64,000 nt of DNA from Primula veris (GCA_963682055.1 OY821744.1:31038967-31102966); one strand, 5' to 3'; positions 37,167-52,100 are shown, counted from the stretch's first letter. The notes: generated by a model from the sequence alone, not told the origin. Numbers and translations: made by a program.

Positions 37167-40100
37167 ATGGGTGGGAGTAATCTATTTGCCGGAAAAAGTA
37201 GTTTTAAATTAGGTAGTTCCTCAATCGGAAGAGGGAGCGGAGTTGATGTTTTCTCAAGGTCCGTACATAGTCATAGAGAGGACGATGAAGAAGCTCTAAA
37301 ATGGGCTGCAATTGAAAAATTACCGACTTTTGATCGTTTAAGGAAAGGGCTGCTTAAAGAGCCTCTAGGAACAGGCACAACCAGTGAAGTGGATGTTAAA
37401 AGTCTCGGTTTTGAAGAAAGAAAGAATCTACTTGAAAGATTAGTTAAAACTGCCGATGAAGATAATGAGAAATTTTTATTAAGGCTTAGAAATCGGGTTG
37501 ATAGGTACGTGTTTCCTCCCATGTTTTGAAAACTCTCTTTGAAGTGCTTAATGCTTCATTGAGGTAAATTAATAGTTAAACAAAAGAATAAGTCAAAACT
37601 GAAGTCTTTTTTATGAACATGCACTTTTTGCGCGTAAAAATATTAACTTATGAACCTTGAATTTTTTGAAAAGAACCATAAGGATTAATGCCATTTTTTG
37701 TTGATGCAACTGCAAAGGACTAACAATTATTTCATCATTAGCAATTGTGTTTATTGTTTTAATTAACTTTCACTTATAAATGTTGGGTACTTGTACTTTT
37801 TGCATGACCTTTTTGTTACGTACTTCTTTTGCTTTTATTTTTTTAACTTATATAAACTTTGAAATGTTGTTTTAACTATATGAAAATAAGCTTTGCATAT
37901 TCATGTTTTACATGGCGCTTTCTTGCAAAAACGGTCTTAAAACATATTACCATATTTGAATTTTCAAGTAATTACGTGTTTTTGCTTGTGTGGTTACAGA
38001 GTTGGAATTGATTTGCCCACAATCGAAGTCCGATTTGAGAATCTTAATGTTGAGGGAGAAGCTCTCGTGGGAAGCCAAGCTTTACCAACGTTCTTTAGCT
38101 TTTCCATTAATCTTTTCGAGGTAGCGATTTAAAGGAATATTGTCTCGTTTGATCATAATTTCATATACCATTTTTATTGATTGTGGTTACATTTTCATTC
38201 TAACTTGGCCTTTTCCTTAGAAAATCTTTGGATTCCTTGGTATATTTCCAAACAGAAAAAAGCCTTTCCCGATCCTTCGCAATGTTAGCGGAATCATCAA
38301 GCCTTGCCGGTAAGTTAAATATCCCTAGTTTTGATTTATTTTCTCCCTTGTCTTGCTCTCATGTTTTGAGTTCTTGAATTTCTAAAACACGCAAACATAA
38401 GTATTGAAGCATAAAAGATGGAGAAGGGACATGTAACATGAATTTTGCATAATAGAGTAGATATCTATACCAAAAAACAACACAAATAATCTACGGTTAA
38501 AGAAACATAGCAAATTTTGAGCAATGAAAAAATTCAAAGAAAACAATAGAAGAGGAGACTGTCGGGTGTGTAGGAACGGAAATTAAAAAACCGAGGATAC
38601 ATTTGAAGTATAAACGAGAATTTAATTATATCTACTATCCAGGAGCGAAACCAGAACATAATCATTGGGGTTGTCAACAAAAGTGTTTTCTCAAAGTTTA
38701 TTCTTTTAATGGGGACTAAAAAAATTCAAACTTACAAAAAAAAAAATCACCATTTTGTAAAGTATTTTTTTTAAAAAAAAAGAAAAAAACAGACCGTCAC
38801 CCAGTTGGTGATCATGTGTTTAGGCTAATTATATAAAGAACCGGCTTTACCAAAAACTGTACACTTTAGTTTATTTGATAAACTAGATAAAAAAAACCCA
38901 CCTAAGCATATAATTTAATGAAGAGAACATAAATAGTCAAATTTATATTTTATACTCAAATTATCAAAAAAATCGAGTTAATAAAGTTAAAAAATTATTT
39001 TCGCTTCCTTTGGAAATTCGCTCAAATTGTTAATACGTACTTTAAAGAACTGTTTATAAAATATTATATACTTTATTCTTGACAAATTTTAAAATTTATG
39101 AACAACATATCGATCAAAATATTGAATTTTACGTTTATACCTTTATTGTTTTCTCTAAATTAATTGCAATAAGCATGGTTTTGTTACATATAATTGTTGA
39201 TAGTTTTTGTAATTTTTCTAATAATAATTTTACTAATTTAGATATTAGAGTTTAGAATAGGGTACACCATATTTTTAAAACTAAATTAACACAAATATAA
39301 GCAAAAATTTCTAATTAATAAAAATATACTTAAAAGTTCATATTATATTGTATATTTCATACTTTTATTTCAAAAGTTCATACTTTTATTTCAAAAGTTC
39401 ATATCCTATATTTTCGTACATTTATTCCAAAAGTTCACACTCTTATGTCAAAATTTCATAGCATAATTCGTAGAATTTACTCTTATTTTCAAAGTTTATA
39501 CCCCAATTTACGTAATTTATATCTTTAATTACATAATTCATATACATAATTTTCAACTCTATACCATTAATTCACGGAGTTCATACAGTTATTTTTCAAG
39601 CTTATATACTAGTTAACAAATCCAACATTTGCCCATCCTCCGATCTCGAACTACCACGTCACTGTCGTGGGTCTCTCATTCGACGATCACATCTCCGTCG
39701 ACTTCAATCTCGAGTTTTCGACCTCGTTCTACACTCTCGCCGCCCACTCCGACGAATGTCTCCGTCTCAATCTCCAACGAAAAGACAAATCGGAGAGAGA
39801 TAGAGGGGGAGGAGGATAGAAAGACAGGATGAGAGATAGATCAGAAAGAGAGATGAAAGAGGAGAGATCGGGGAGAGAGAATGAAGAGAAGAGAGAGGGG
39901 AGAAAGTTTGGGAGGGATTAATGAATTTTTTTATTTTTTTATTAATTAATAATTGAATGTGTTTTTTTTGATAAGCTAACTTTTGAAGGTATCAGTACAA
40001 CAAACTTAAAAATTAGTGACAATTTTTTTTTATATAGATAATCAAATTTTGTCTTCAAATTATAATTTTTCGGGACAAAAATAATTTTTTGGACACAAAA

Positions 40101-43100
40101 ATAAATTTTTTGTTTCAAAATCTAACTTTTAGGCAAATAATTTGAAAAAAAAAATTGTCTCCAAAAACAATAATCTCATACAGACATAAACAGATAATTT
40201 AATTTCCTCTCAAAAAGTATTTTGAGACCAAATTAAATTGTCTGTTTATGCCTACATGAGATTGTATTTGAAGACATTTTCTTTTTCAAACTATGTGCTT
40301 AAAAGTTAGATTTTGGGACAAAAAAATTATTTTTGTGTATAATAGATTATTTTTAACCCAAAAAATTACTATTTAGAGACAAAATTTAATTGACTTTAAA
40401 ATATATTATAACTAATTATTAAGTTTGTTGTAGTGTATATTTTTGTTAATATAATAGCCGTAGGTTATGATTATGTTAATTTCTAAAAAAAAAATACAAT
40501 ATAAGTTTGAAAAAGCAAATAAAACTTTAAGAGAGTGTTAAAATACTCTAATTACAAATTACTTGGAAAAACGCTATATTAAATATTTTAAATTGTGTAG
40601 TTGCCCGCCCCTGATGCTCTCTTCCTTCCATATTAACGTGACAAAATTTTATTTTGGTACGTTCCGTACATAATTATCCACTTTCCAAAATTGTCGAATT
40701 TAAACCATGAAGCTTTACAATTTTGTCAACTTTTTAATCGTTTCTCTATTTTAACGATAAATAAAAGAGAGAGAAAAAAAGATAAGTGAACCTAGGAAAA
40801 ACTGGAAAAGAAAAACTTAAGAGTCAGGTATAAAATCACAAAAAAAAAAAAGCAATAATATTTCCTCTACACAAGAAAGAGGTTTAGGGTTTAAGTTATA
40901 GTTGTAAATGAGAGAGAATATGTAGTTAGGGTTTCAAAATGTGAGAAAGGGATGAGAGAGAAGAGGTCTGTCGGCGATAATACCGTGTCGCCTATGATGA
41001 AGGAGGTGAATACAATGTGAGAGGAGAGAGAGGGAAACATGAATGTCTGTAGAGTTCTGTGCATGTGACATTTCTCTACATAATGCTACAAACTTAATAA
41101 CACTAACACATTTTTTTTTTAAAAGCAAAATCTTAGCTAAAAGATATGCTAAAAGTGTAAAAACCCTAGCTAAGCTTTTAGCGGCGTAAAAGCGAGATTT
41201 TAAGATTTTTTTTTGCTTTTAATCGAGCTTTTATCGATGTTTGAATCGAGTTTTTTACAGATAAGCGAGCTTTCTAAAACAGTAATATGACTCAGTAGAA
41301 TTATATGTAGGGGAGTAACCAAAAAGCTTAAAATGAGAGGGACTGATATTTTATATGAATTTCTTTCCTTTTTCGTAGTATTAATTATGGATAAGGCTGC
41401 TGTTTTTTGGACTTTTTAATGAATATACATAAAAAGGAAAAGTTTTTCTTCAATTTTATTAAAATGGGATGGGCTAAAGCGCCCGATTGTCGCCAGCTAG
41501 TTCTTTCACGGAAATTATGCAAATTTAAAGACTTAAAGTGAATCTAAGGACGTTTGTAATCGACACCTAAACAAAACTCGAATTGCTAATGATCAATAAA
41601 GAAGAGCTTTATGTTCAAGCAGATTTGCTAATGATATAGTAATTTATAACAAAAAGAAGTAGATTTAGGGTTGTGTGTCGTTTCAAGGAATGGCAAATCT
41701 TAAGCATTTTATGTTTAGGAGAGTAAAATACACATCTCGGGGTTTAATAGGCGTAAGCTTTGAGATACTTGATGTTTCTGAAAGAAGTAAAGTAAGAGCT
41801 GCTATTTTTTATGTAACGCTTTGAGCTATTTAGCCATCCGTATCAACTTTGTTTTCACTTTTACGATAAAACACGCGTTTTGATTGTGAATCGATGAAGC
41901 GAGTTTTATTGGAAACATTCTTGTAACTGTAAGTATACTCATTGTGTTGATATTTGAGTTAAAAATTATGCAGAATGGCTTTACTACTGGGCCCTCCGAG
42001 TTCTGGAAAGACTACACTGCTGCTAGCATTAGCGGGAAAGCTAGACCCTGATCTTAAAGTAAACGAATATATTTTTTTTCTAGAAATGTTTATCCAAGTT
42101 CTAGAATTAAATTCTTATTTGGGATTTGAAAATTAAAACTTATTCTTCTTCTTCGATTATTAGTTCACTGGGAAGGTGACGTACAATGGGCATAGCATGA
42201 GCGAGTTCGTACCTCGAAGAACATCTGCATATATCAGTCAATACGACCTCCATATCGGGGAAATAACAGTGAGAGAAACTTTGGCATTTTCAGCAAGATG
42301 TCAGGGTGTTGGGTCGCGTTATGGTTAGAAATATAAAATGAATTTTGTTCCTTATTTTATCCTATGAACAAGACATTTCTATATAGAAGCCTAACTTCTT
42401 CTGTCGCTGCTCTTTGTATTACAATCATCTAGAGATGCTAGCAGAGTTGTCTCGAAGAGAAAAGGCAGCAAACATTAAGCCTGACCCTGATATTGATATC
42501 TATATGAAGGTGAGAAAAGCATTTACACGAATTAAAGTTAGGTTTTTTGAAGACCTAGTTTAATAAAAATTCTATATATGTCAATGGTCATGAAATATCT
42601 TTGGAGTTGTCATAAAGTTCCTGCTGTAATATTACTAAAAATATCATTATAAATAGTAAAACTGAATAAAGATATAGCGACTCAAAATTTAATGGACTAC
42701 GAGAGGAAATAATTCTTTCTTAAACAAGGAAATAATATTGTTGCTGTTGTTTACAAACAACCAGGCTGAAGCAACAGAAGGGCAAGAGGCCAGTGTGGTC
42801 ACAGATTACGTGCTCAAGGTACGAAAACCTTTTTCTTTTCCAAATTTGATGTTAATCTCCAATACAGGATAAAATATACAGAAACTATTTCTCGCAGGTT
42901 CTTGGTTTAGATATCTGCGCAGATACCATGGTTGGTGATGATATGTTACGAGGTATTTCTGGAGGACAAAAGAAGCGTGTCACTACAGGTTATTATAAAA
43001 TTTTCTCCTTCATCTTTAAGCTTTTCCTTATGCTATTCATACCAATATTAAATTTTACTTAAATGTATTTTCCCCAAAATAATTACAGGCGAAATGCTAG

Positions 43101-46100
43101 TTGGACCATCAAAAGTTCTTCTCATGGACGAGATATCTACTGGTTTAGACAGCTCGACAACTTTCCAAATTGTGAAATCTTTGAGGCAATATGTACACAT
43201 CCTTAAAGGAACTGCTCTCATCTCTCTCCTACAACCAGCACCTGAGACTTACGATCTATTTGATGACATAATTTTGGTATCCAATAATCAGATTGCTTAT
43301 CAGGGTCCTCGTGAACAAGTGCTTCCATTTTTCAAAGCTATGGGCTTTCAGTGTCCTGATAGAAAAGGCGTGGCTGACTTCTTGCAAGAAGTAAGTTTAT
43401 ATACATCTTTGGGGGAAAAACTGCTTTCCGTGAACTTTTCTTAGCGTTTCCCCTCTTTCTTTCCACGAAAAGAATACATCGTTTTGTTGTCGGTTTTTTC
43501 TGAAGCATATTTTTCATGTTTGTTAATTGTTCCTAGGGATTTTATTTTCACTCCCGCGCCCAGACCCAAGTGTTTGCTTAGTTTAGTATTTGCAGAATAA
43601 CAATCCCAGTCCTGAGACAAAAGACTGTGAGTAGGAATGTTTATAGAAAGACTGTCACTTAAGCAAAGGGTAATTACTATGCGCCAATTTGAATTTAGCA
43701 TCCTAAACTTTGATTATATATATATTAACTTTATGGATACACCTTGTGTTGATTTTGTTACCGCTATCAATTTAGTATACTCAAATTACATTTCCAATTT
43801 GGCACACATTATATTCCAGCAGTTGCTTAGTGTAAAAGAATTAAAGTAGTCGTGTAAGTTGAGAGTTAGAAATTATTTGCAGTCTAGAAAATCGGCAAAA
43901 CATTGTGGAACAGTATACAAAATCACATATTTTCCTAAACTAGCATACACAATTGAAAAAGAGTATAACTAAGTGAACTAAATCCCTAAAAAAACAAACA
44001 CCGGATTCTGGACTAGTTGTCACATCTCTCCTCTCTGGAAAGATTCGCTCCTTACTAGGGAACGCGATAAGCCAGATATTCATTACTACACTTAGCTCAT
44101 GATATAACTGGAACAAACATAAATAATGTAGCATAATCCTGCAAAACAAATACCCTAATGTGCTTAAAGTTTGAAGTCACACGAGAAATTTATTTTCTTA
44201 CATCACAGGTGACGTCAGAAAAAGATCAGCGACAGTATTGGGCCCGTAATGATTCCCCTTATAGATTTGTTACGGTCAATGAATTTGCTGAATCCTTCAA
44301 GAAATTTCACGTTGGACAGCAATTGGCTGATGAGTTGGCAGTTCCATTTGACAAGACTAAAAGCCACCCAGCTGCCCTTACAACAAAAATGTATGGGGTA
44401 AGCAAAAAGGAACTTCTCAAAGCTTGTTTCGCAAGAGAAGTGTTGCTTATGAAGAGGAACTCGTTTGTGTACATTTTCAAGCTCATGCAAGTGAGTCAAA
44501 GTTATGTTTTGTCATTATTTTTATAAAAAATTACCATTAAGCGACATAATTCATATCCAGTTTCAATGAAAACTTGTTTCCTAATTAGCGCTTTTGATGG
44601 GGAAACACTTGTTGGGGTCGATCAGGCGAATCAATGAAAGACAGAAATACTTGAACTCAAAACCGAGCACACACACACTTTGATAACGGAGTTCACCCAA
44701 ATTGACTACGTCTCCGGGCCGCTACACGTGGCACTTATATTTATAATAAAGAGGATTACAAACGTAATCTAGCTAAACACAAACCTATGGTTCTCTCGCA
44801 AATAGAACTATCTCTTTATAATATAGAGGTGTTTTTGTGTAGGTGTAATTAAAATACAAGATATTGGGGTATATAAATAGGACCCTTAGTGGGTCATATT
44901 ACAATTCCAAGTGATGTGGGATAATTGGAAAACATGGTCAAACCTCATTTGGCTCCACAACTCAACAATCTCCCACTTGGAGTCAAATGTCGAGTGCTTC
45001 AAAAGAAGTGCACTTATCCCCGATCACCGAACTCACTGTGCTCCACCGAGCAGAATGCTCCCATCGGTATCCTTGTATAGTAATTGATACTCTGCCGTCA
45101 TCGGCGAGTTACTCATTCTTCCAGTGTAGCGGCGACCCTGAGCCTCAAGCTCGGAGCCCTACTGAGGTTGCACACAGCCTCAGTTTGTCGATTGTAACAG
45201 TCTTCGTTAGCATATCGACGGGGTTCTTAGCGCCCTCAATCTTTTCTAGCGCGAAGATTCCATCTTCTAGAACAGCCCGGATAAAGTGGTAACGAATCTG
45301 TATGTGCTTTGTGCGTGAATGGAATACAGGATTCTTAGCTAGCTGAACTGCACTTTGACTATCACAGTGCAGAACTCCCTTGTCGGTTTTCTGACCGAGC
45401 TCCTTTAAGAAACCTTCCAACCAAATCATCTCTTTGCTTGCTTCCGTCACCGCGACGTACTCAGCCTCTGTGGTCGACAATGCAACAATCTTTTGCAACT
45501 TAGATGTCCAACTCACAGCAGTACCACCGAAGGTACAAACACATCCCTTTGTGCTCTTTCGGCTGTCCAGATCACCGGCCATGTCAGCATTCACATAGCC
45601 GTGCAGGCCTTCCGAGGTCTTTCGGAAACATAATGCCAAACTCACGGTACCCGAGAGATATCTCAATATCCATTTCACAGCTTCCCAATGGTGCTTTCCT
45701 GGGTTACTCATGTAACGACTGACAACTCCCACTGCATGGGCAATGTCCGGTCTTGTACACACCATAGCGTACATCAAGCTACCAATTGCTGAAGCGTAGG
45801 GTATGTTCGACATACGATCCTTTCCTTCCTCGTCTGAGGGTGATTGTTTCTTTGACAAGCTAAAGTGTGTGGCTAGCGGTGAGCCTACAGCTTTGGCATC
45901 ACTCATGCTAAATCGTGCCAACACTTTCTTCACATACTCGGCTTGCGACAGAAACAGGGACCCATCCCTTACTCGGGAAATCCTCATACCGAGGATCTGA
46001 TTTGCGGCACCCAAATCTTTCATCTCGAACTGTTTCGCCAACTGTTGCTTGACCTTGTTAATCTCCACAAGGCTTGTCCCGGAAAGCAACATGTCATCTA

Positions 46101-49100
46101 CATACAAAAGTAGTATGACGTACGAAGAGTTCGCAAATCTCTTCACGAAACAGCAGTGATCACTATCACTTCTTTCGAACCCGGTATCCGCCATGAAACT
46201 GTCAAACTTCTTATACCACTGCCGTGGTGCTTGTTTTAGCCCGTACAAACTCTTCCTCAGTTTGCAGACCAGTTTCTCTTTTCCCTTTTCGGCAAACCCT
46301 TCAGGTTGGAGCATGTAAATTTCTTCATCGAGATCTCCATGGAGAAAGGCAGTTTTCACATCTAACTGCTCGAGATGAAGATTCGCATTTACAACAATGC
46401 TCAACAATAGCCGAATAGTCGTCATCTTTACGACTGGTGAAAAGATCTCGGTGTAGTCAATTCCTGCCTTTTGCTGGAACCCTTTGACTACTAGGCGTGC
46501 CTTATACCGTTTCGTGCCATCTTGTTCCTCCTTTAGACGGAACACCCATTTGTTGCTCAGTGCCCTTTTCCCCTTGGGCAGTTCGGCTAACTGCCAAGTC
46601 ACATTCTTCTCGAGTGACTTCATCTCATCCTTCATCGCGAGCTCCCACTTGCTCGAGTCTTTCAGCTCCAGAGCTTCTTCTCTACTTTCGGGCTCACCTG
46701 CATCACTGAGCAATATGTAATGCAGGAAAGGTGAGTATCGGGCAGGAGGTCTCTTCTCGCGATGACCTCGGCCCAACTCAGGTCGGGGAGTTTGGGGCAG
46801 CTCCTCGTCCTCTTCAGCATCTACTGGAGGGTTGTCGAGCACCACTGGCTCATCTTCAGTGTCATTTTCCAAGTCCAATCTTGGAAACGTATTCATGTCG
46901 ACCATACCACTTTCCTCGGACGGGAGCGCTTGTTCTTCCACATTTTGTCGATCTTTGTACAAAATGCTTTCGTTGAAGATGACATCCTTACTGCGAATGA
47001 TCCTCTTCAGTTGACCATCCCAAAAGCGATATCCAAACTCAGCTCCACCGTACCCCACAAAGTAACACACTTTGGATTTCGAGTCAAGCTTGGTACGATC
47101 ATTTATGTCGACATGGATATATGACAGACAACCGAACACTCGCAAGTGTTCATAAGAGATAGGCCTTCCTACCCACTCTTCCTCGGGAATTCTCCTTTCT
47201 AGGGACACTGAGTGTCCGCGGTTAATGAGATAAACCGCCGTGCTTACTGCATGTGCCCACAAGGCTTTGGGCAACCCACTTTGCAGTCTCATACTCCTAT
47301 CACGCTCATTGATTGTTCGGTTCATTCGCTCGGCCACGCCATTCTGCTGTGGCGTTCTTCGGATGGTCTTCTCCATTCGAATGCCTCTCTGAGCACAGAA
47401 CTCTACGAACTTCGCATCAATGTACTCTCCGCCGTTGTCGGACCTCAAACACTTGAGTTTATTCCCGGTCTCCAGTTCGACCATGGCCTTCCATTCTTGG
47501 AATTTCTTAAACACCTCAGACTTGTGTTTCAAGAAGTAGACCCATGTTTTCCTCGTCGAATCATCGATGAAGGTCACATAGTATTGAGCTCCTCCCAGTG
47601 AGGTTACTGGAGATGGTCCCCATACATCTGAGTGGACCAGTGCTAGCTTCTCCTCCTTGGGAGCTTTTCCACCTTTCCGGAAGCTCACTTTCTTCTGCTT
47701 CCCGAAGATGCAACCTTCACACATATTGAGGTTGACAGACTTCAAGCCTGGAAGTTTGCTGTCCTTCGCTAACACCTTCATCCCCTTCTCACTCATGTGA
47801 CCCAACCGTCGATGCCACAGTTCCGAGCAGTCTTGCGACACAGCTGCCGCCACTGCACACTCCTCATCGGTCGTCATGTACAGCGTACTGACCTTGCTCC
47901 CTCGGGCTATCACCATAGCTCCTCGTGAAACTTTCCAAGCTCCACAGCTGAACGAAATGGAGTGCCTTTCGGCATCGAGTTGACCTACTGAGATCAGATT
48001 CTTGGTCAAACTCGGGACATGCCTCACTTTCGTTAGCTTCCATACCGATCCATTTGGAATGCGAATTTTCACATCGCCCATTCCAACAACATCCAACGCT
48101 TCTCCGTCGGCTAGATACACTTTACCGAAATTACCCGTAGTGTAATTTTCGAATAAATCCTTCTGAGCGGTCGTGTGAAATGATGCCCCAGAGTCTAGAA
48201 TCCACGAATCTATGTCTCTCTGCACGGCAAGCATTAGACAGTCACCCGAATCCTCGTCGCTCGCAATATTAGCCCCGTGATCACGGCCGGTACTCTTTTT
48301 CGGCTGCTTGCACTCATGACTGAAGTGCCCCATACCCTGGCAGTTATAGCACCGAAGATTCTTCTTACTTCGGTCGCTATCTTTACCTCCTCGGCTTAGC
48401 CCTCTTCTACCTCGGGATTGCGAACGTTCTCTAACGTCCCATACCCTGGCTTTACCCCGGTCTCTTGAACCCATGTTCAAGGCTGCTCCATCATTTGAGC
48501 ATTCACCCATATCCAATCTCCTGAGTTCCTCAGCGAGTATTTGATCTCGGATGCCGTTGTAAGTTAGTTTCTCCTTTCCAATTGAGTTGCTCACAGCAGC
48601 TCGCATGAATTCCCAACTGTTCGGTAGAGATGCTAGCAGTATAAGGGCTCTTATTTCGTCTTCAAAAGTTATCTCCACCGCATCCAACTGATTTACGGTG
48701 TCGATGAACTTGTTCACGTGACTCGCGACAGGTGTCCCCTCAGCCATGCGTAGGTTGAACAACTTACGCATGAGATGTACCTTGTTGTTCGCGGATGGTT
48801 TCTCATACATGTCGGTGAGGATCTTCATCATCCCCATCGTCGTCGTCTCTCTTGCGACGTTATGTGCGACACTCCTAGATAGTGTTAGGCGGATCACTCT
48901 CAACACTTGACAGTCTAAGAGTTTCCACGCCTCCTTGGTGGTCGTGGTCGGCCTTTCCTCAAGGAGAAGTGGCTGATGCATCTTCCTCCCGTAGAGGTAG
49001 TCCTCTATCTGCATTCTCCAGAATGCGAAGTCCTTCCCGTCGAACTTCTCGACTTGTTGGGGTCGATCAGGCGAATCAATGAAAGACAGAAATACTTGAA

Positions 49101-52100
49101 CTCAAAACCGAGCACACACACTTTGATAACGGAGTTCACCCAAATTGGCTACGTCTCCGGGCCGCTACACGTGGCACTTATATTTATAATAAAGAGGATT
49201 ACAAACGTAATCTAGCTAAACATAAAGTTATGGTTCTCTCGTAAATAGAACTCTCTCTTTATAATATAGAGGTGTTTTTGTGTAGGTGTAATTAAAATAC
49301 AAGATATTGGGGTATATAAATAGGACCCTTAGTGGGTCATATTACAATTCCAAGTGATGTGTGATAATTGGAAAACATGGCCAAATCTCATTTGGCTCCA
49401 CAACTCAACAACACTTCGATCAACTGGTTTTTGATTAACATGCCGTTCAATAACGTGACTTCACTTTCTATGGGTATCATTTAATAAACTGATTTTTGGG
49501 ATAACATATGCTGAATGAAATATTTCATTAGAGCATGCAACTTAATGGGGATTTTCCCATAGTTGAATTGAAAGCTAATGTTAATAGACATATTTTGTTT
49601 CCCATTTAGTTGTATTTTTTGATAGGGATACTACTAAAAGACTGGTCTGAATTTTGATGTGGATAGATATTATTTTCAGACTGATTTGGAATATGCATAC
49701 TGAGTAGTATGCCATACCAGTAAATGGAAGTAAAAAGTAATCACTGGCACTTAATGGAAAATGAGTTCATAAACTTTCATTTGATGAGAAATATCCCTTA
49801 TTTTAACCGTGCTTTCTCTCTCTCTCTCTCTCCCACTGGTTTAGATCGCTCTCCTAGCATTTGTGGCAATGACAGTCTACCTGCGAACCAAAATGCATCG
49901 ACATTCTGTGACGGATGGAGGAATATACCTTGGCGCTTTATTTTTTTCTGTACAAATGATATTCTTTAATGGAATATCGGAAATATTTATGACTGTGTGG
50001 AAGCTTCCAGTATTTTATAAGCAAAGGGATCTTCTATTTTTTCCAGCATGGGCATATGCTATCCCTTCATGGATACTCAAGATCCCCTTTTCGGCAATGG
50101 AGGTTCTCGTATGGGTTATTCTAACTTACTACGTCATTGGATATGATCCAAATATCGGAAGGTAAAATCTTTGACCTTATCACGGTGTCATGTCTTACCA
50201 ACACACACAACCGCATCAATCTTTTACTCTTGTTCTTGTGGTTTGTAGTATTGTCAAAATCCAAAATAGGGATAATATATACCTCTCATATCAGTTAGAA
50301 GAACTTACCCAAAGAAAAGTAGAAAAAATGTTTTTTGATGACTTATATTGATAATCATACTACAAAAAACGATAAGGGCCTAGCAATTGGCAAAAGTATA
50401 ACTTGCAATCAAGAAAATATGTACCTTGTATAATGTGGGTAAAAGAAGCAGACACTAGATCTTGATGAACAAAAAGGAAAACTAAGGTAAGCGGACTAAT
50501 TCTTATTTCAGAATGTTGTTCAGCTATCCGTTCGAATGAGAACCAACTGCTCGGAGGTAAAGTCATTAACCTTGAGCGTACATTTTATAAAATTAAAGGG
50601 ATACATATCAATCATGAGTAAGCAACTTTTAACTGGTTTTCCGTTTGTATGTACAATGAGAAGAAATTATTCTCCCACGTGTAGAATTTAATCTTTTGCA
50701 TTAATTAACTTTAACTTGTATTTGTATTTCCAACTTAGGACTAAGTTATTGACTCCATTGCAGATTTGGTAAGCAGATTTTCATACTTTTCCTTTTGCAC
50801 CAAGCGTCTTCTGGATTATACCGGTTCACTGGGGCAGCTGGTAAGGATCCGGTTCTGGCATATACATACGGATTATATGCTTTGTCAGTGATGAGTGTGA
50901 TGAGTGGATTTGTTCTATCACGAAGTAAGTATCTATGTCTATACCGTATTACAGGAAAACCACAAATGGATAGCTGTAAGATTCTAATACAAATTTTCTT
51001 GTTCACAGAGGATTTAAAGAAGTGGTGGCTTTGGGGTTACTGGACTTCACCAGTTATGTACGCATCAAATGCAGTTTTTTCAGTGGAGTTCCTTGGTACT
51101 AAATGGAAACATGTAACTCCCTCTTTCGTATCTCTATAGATTTAGGTGTTCTTGTGTTTTCATTTCTAAAAATATAAAGGTTTTTCTTAATCGCAACTTA
51201 TTTATGTTTTGGTTATTTTGTACTTAAAGATTCCTACAAATGCAACGGAATCACTGGGAGTCTTGGTGATGAAGTCACGAGGTTTCTTTGCTGAAAAGTA
51301 TTGGTATTGGCTTGGAGTTGCAGCACTTGTGGGAATGACAATCATTTTCAACATATTTTTCACCTTGGCCCTCACATTTCTTAATTGTGAGTATTTCTTA
51401 GTTCTAGTTTTTTTTCCATTCCATACAATGCATGAAAATCATTTTACTAATATATATGAAAAACCGTGTAGCTCCTGGGAAGTCTCAAGCTTTTATAGCT
51501 GATGACAGCGAAACCTCTGTATCTAACGGTGAAGAAAATAGCTCTGCTAGGAGATCTCAGAGCAGAGGTAACGAAGGTTTTCAAAGTTAGTGAACATGTC
51601 TACGTTGTGTTTTTTTTCTTTTTAATTAATTATAAATTGATCCGCAGCAAGGAAACAGCAGATTGAGGGAAGTTTCTCAGCAGACCAGAACAGAAAAAAA
51701 GGAATGGCTCTTCCATTCGAACAACATTCTATTACCTTTGATGAAATTGTATATTCCGTTGATATGCCGCAGGTAAAAAAGTCTAATACATTGGCTATTT
51801 ACGTTGCCATGTTCTTTTTAGACCATTATCAGCTAGACAAACAATTTAGGTTGACATGTACTTTGGTTTGTGGATGTATGCCCTCCTTGACTGTTGAGGA
51901 TGACTGATAATTGTCTTGAGATGTTTGAGACAAACAGAAGCAACTATCCTATAAGTCTACACAGTTTTGAAGCTTTTAGGGTAAATGGTTAAGCTTTATG
52001 TGAACTCAATATTCTAACTAGAATTGACCTGCAACACTGTAAGCAAGCACGCCCCAATTTTTCAACATCTGCTTTAGAGTTGAGATTTGCTCTTAAAGAT

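Larger units (their letters stand above)
38640..40613. mobile_element. possible hAT-like element in PDR intron 3 (~2 kb)
   Basis: The left end CAGGAGCGAAACCAGAA and right end GCCCGCCCCTG resemble the termini of the element at 23588 (GGAGCCAGGA / CCGCCACTG). The adjacent 8-bp flanks match at only 5 of 8, so the call is tentative. It carries a GC-rich island (39626-39790), a GA-rich tract (39790-39920) and a nested CACTA MITE. Confidence 0.4.
44610..49410 (-). mobile_element. Ty1/copia LTR retrotransposon, antisense in PDR intron 10
   Basis: LTRs at 44610-44967 and 49055-49410 start TGTTGGGG and end AACA. A perfect 5-bp target duplication ACACT lies at 44605-44609 and 49411-49415. The LTRs differ by about 9 substitutions and a 2-bp CA-repeat indel over ~356 bp (around 2.5%), so insertion is fairly recent. 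A purine-rich tract (minus AAGTGGGAGATTG) abuts the 3' LTR. The 5' LTR runs directly into gag-like coding with no initiator-Met tRNA primer site and no leader. Confidence 0.96.

Noticed and set aside
46224..47601. Several plus-strand open frames of 60-129 codons
   Set aside because: All are antisense shadows of the copia polyprotein on the minus strand.
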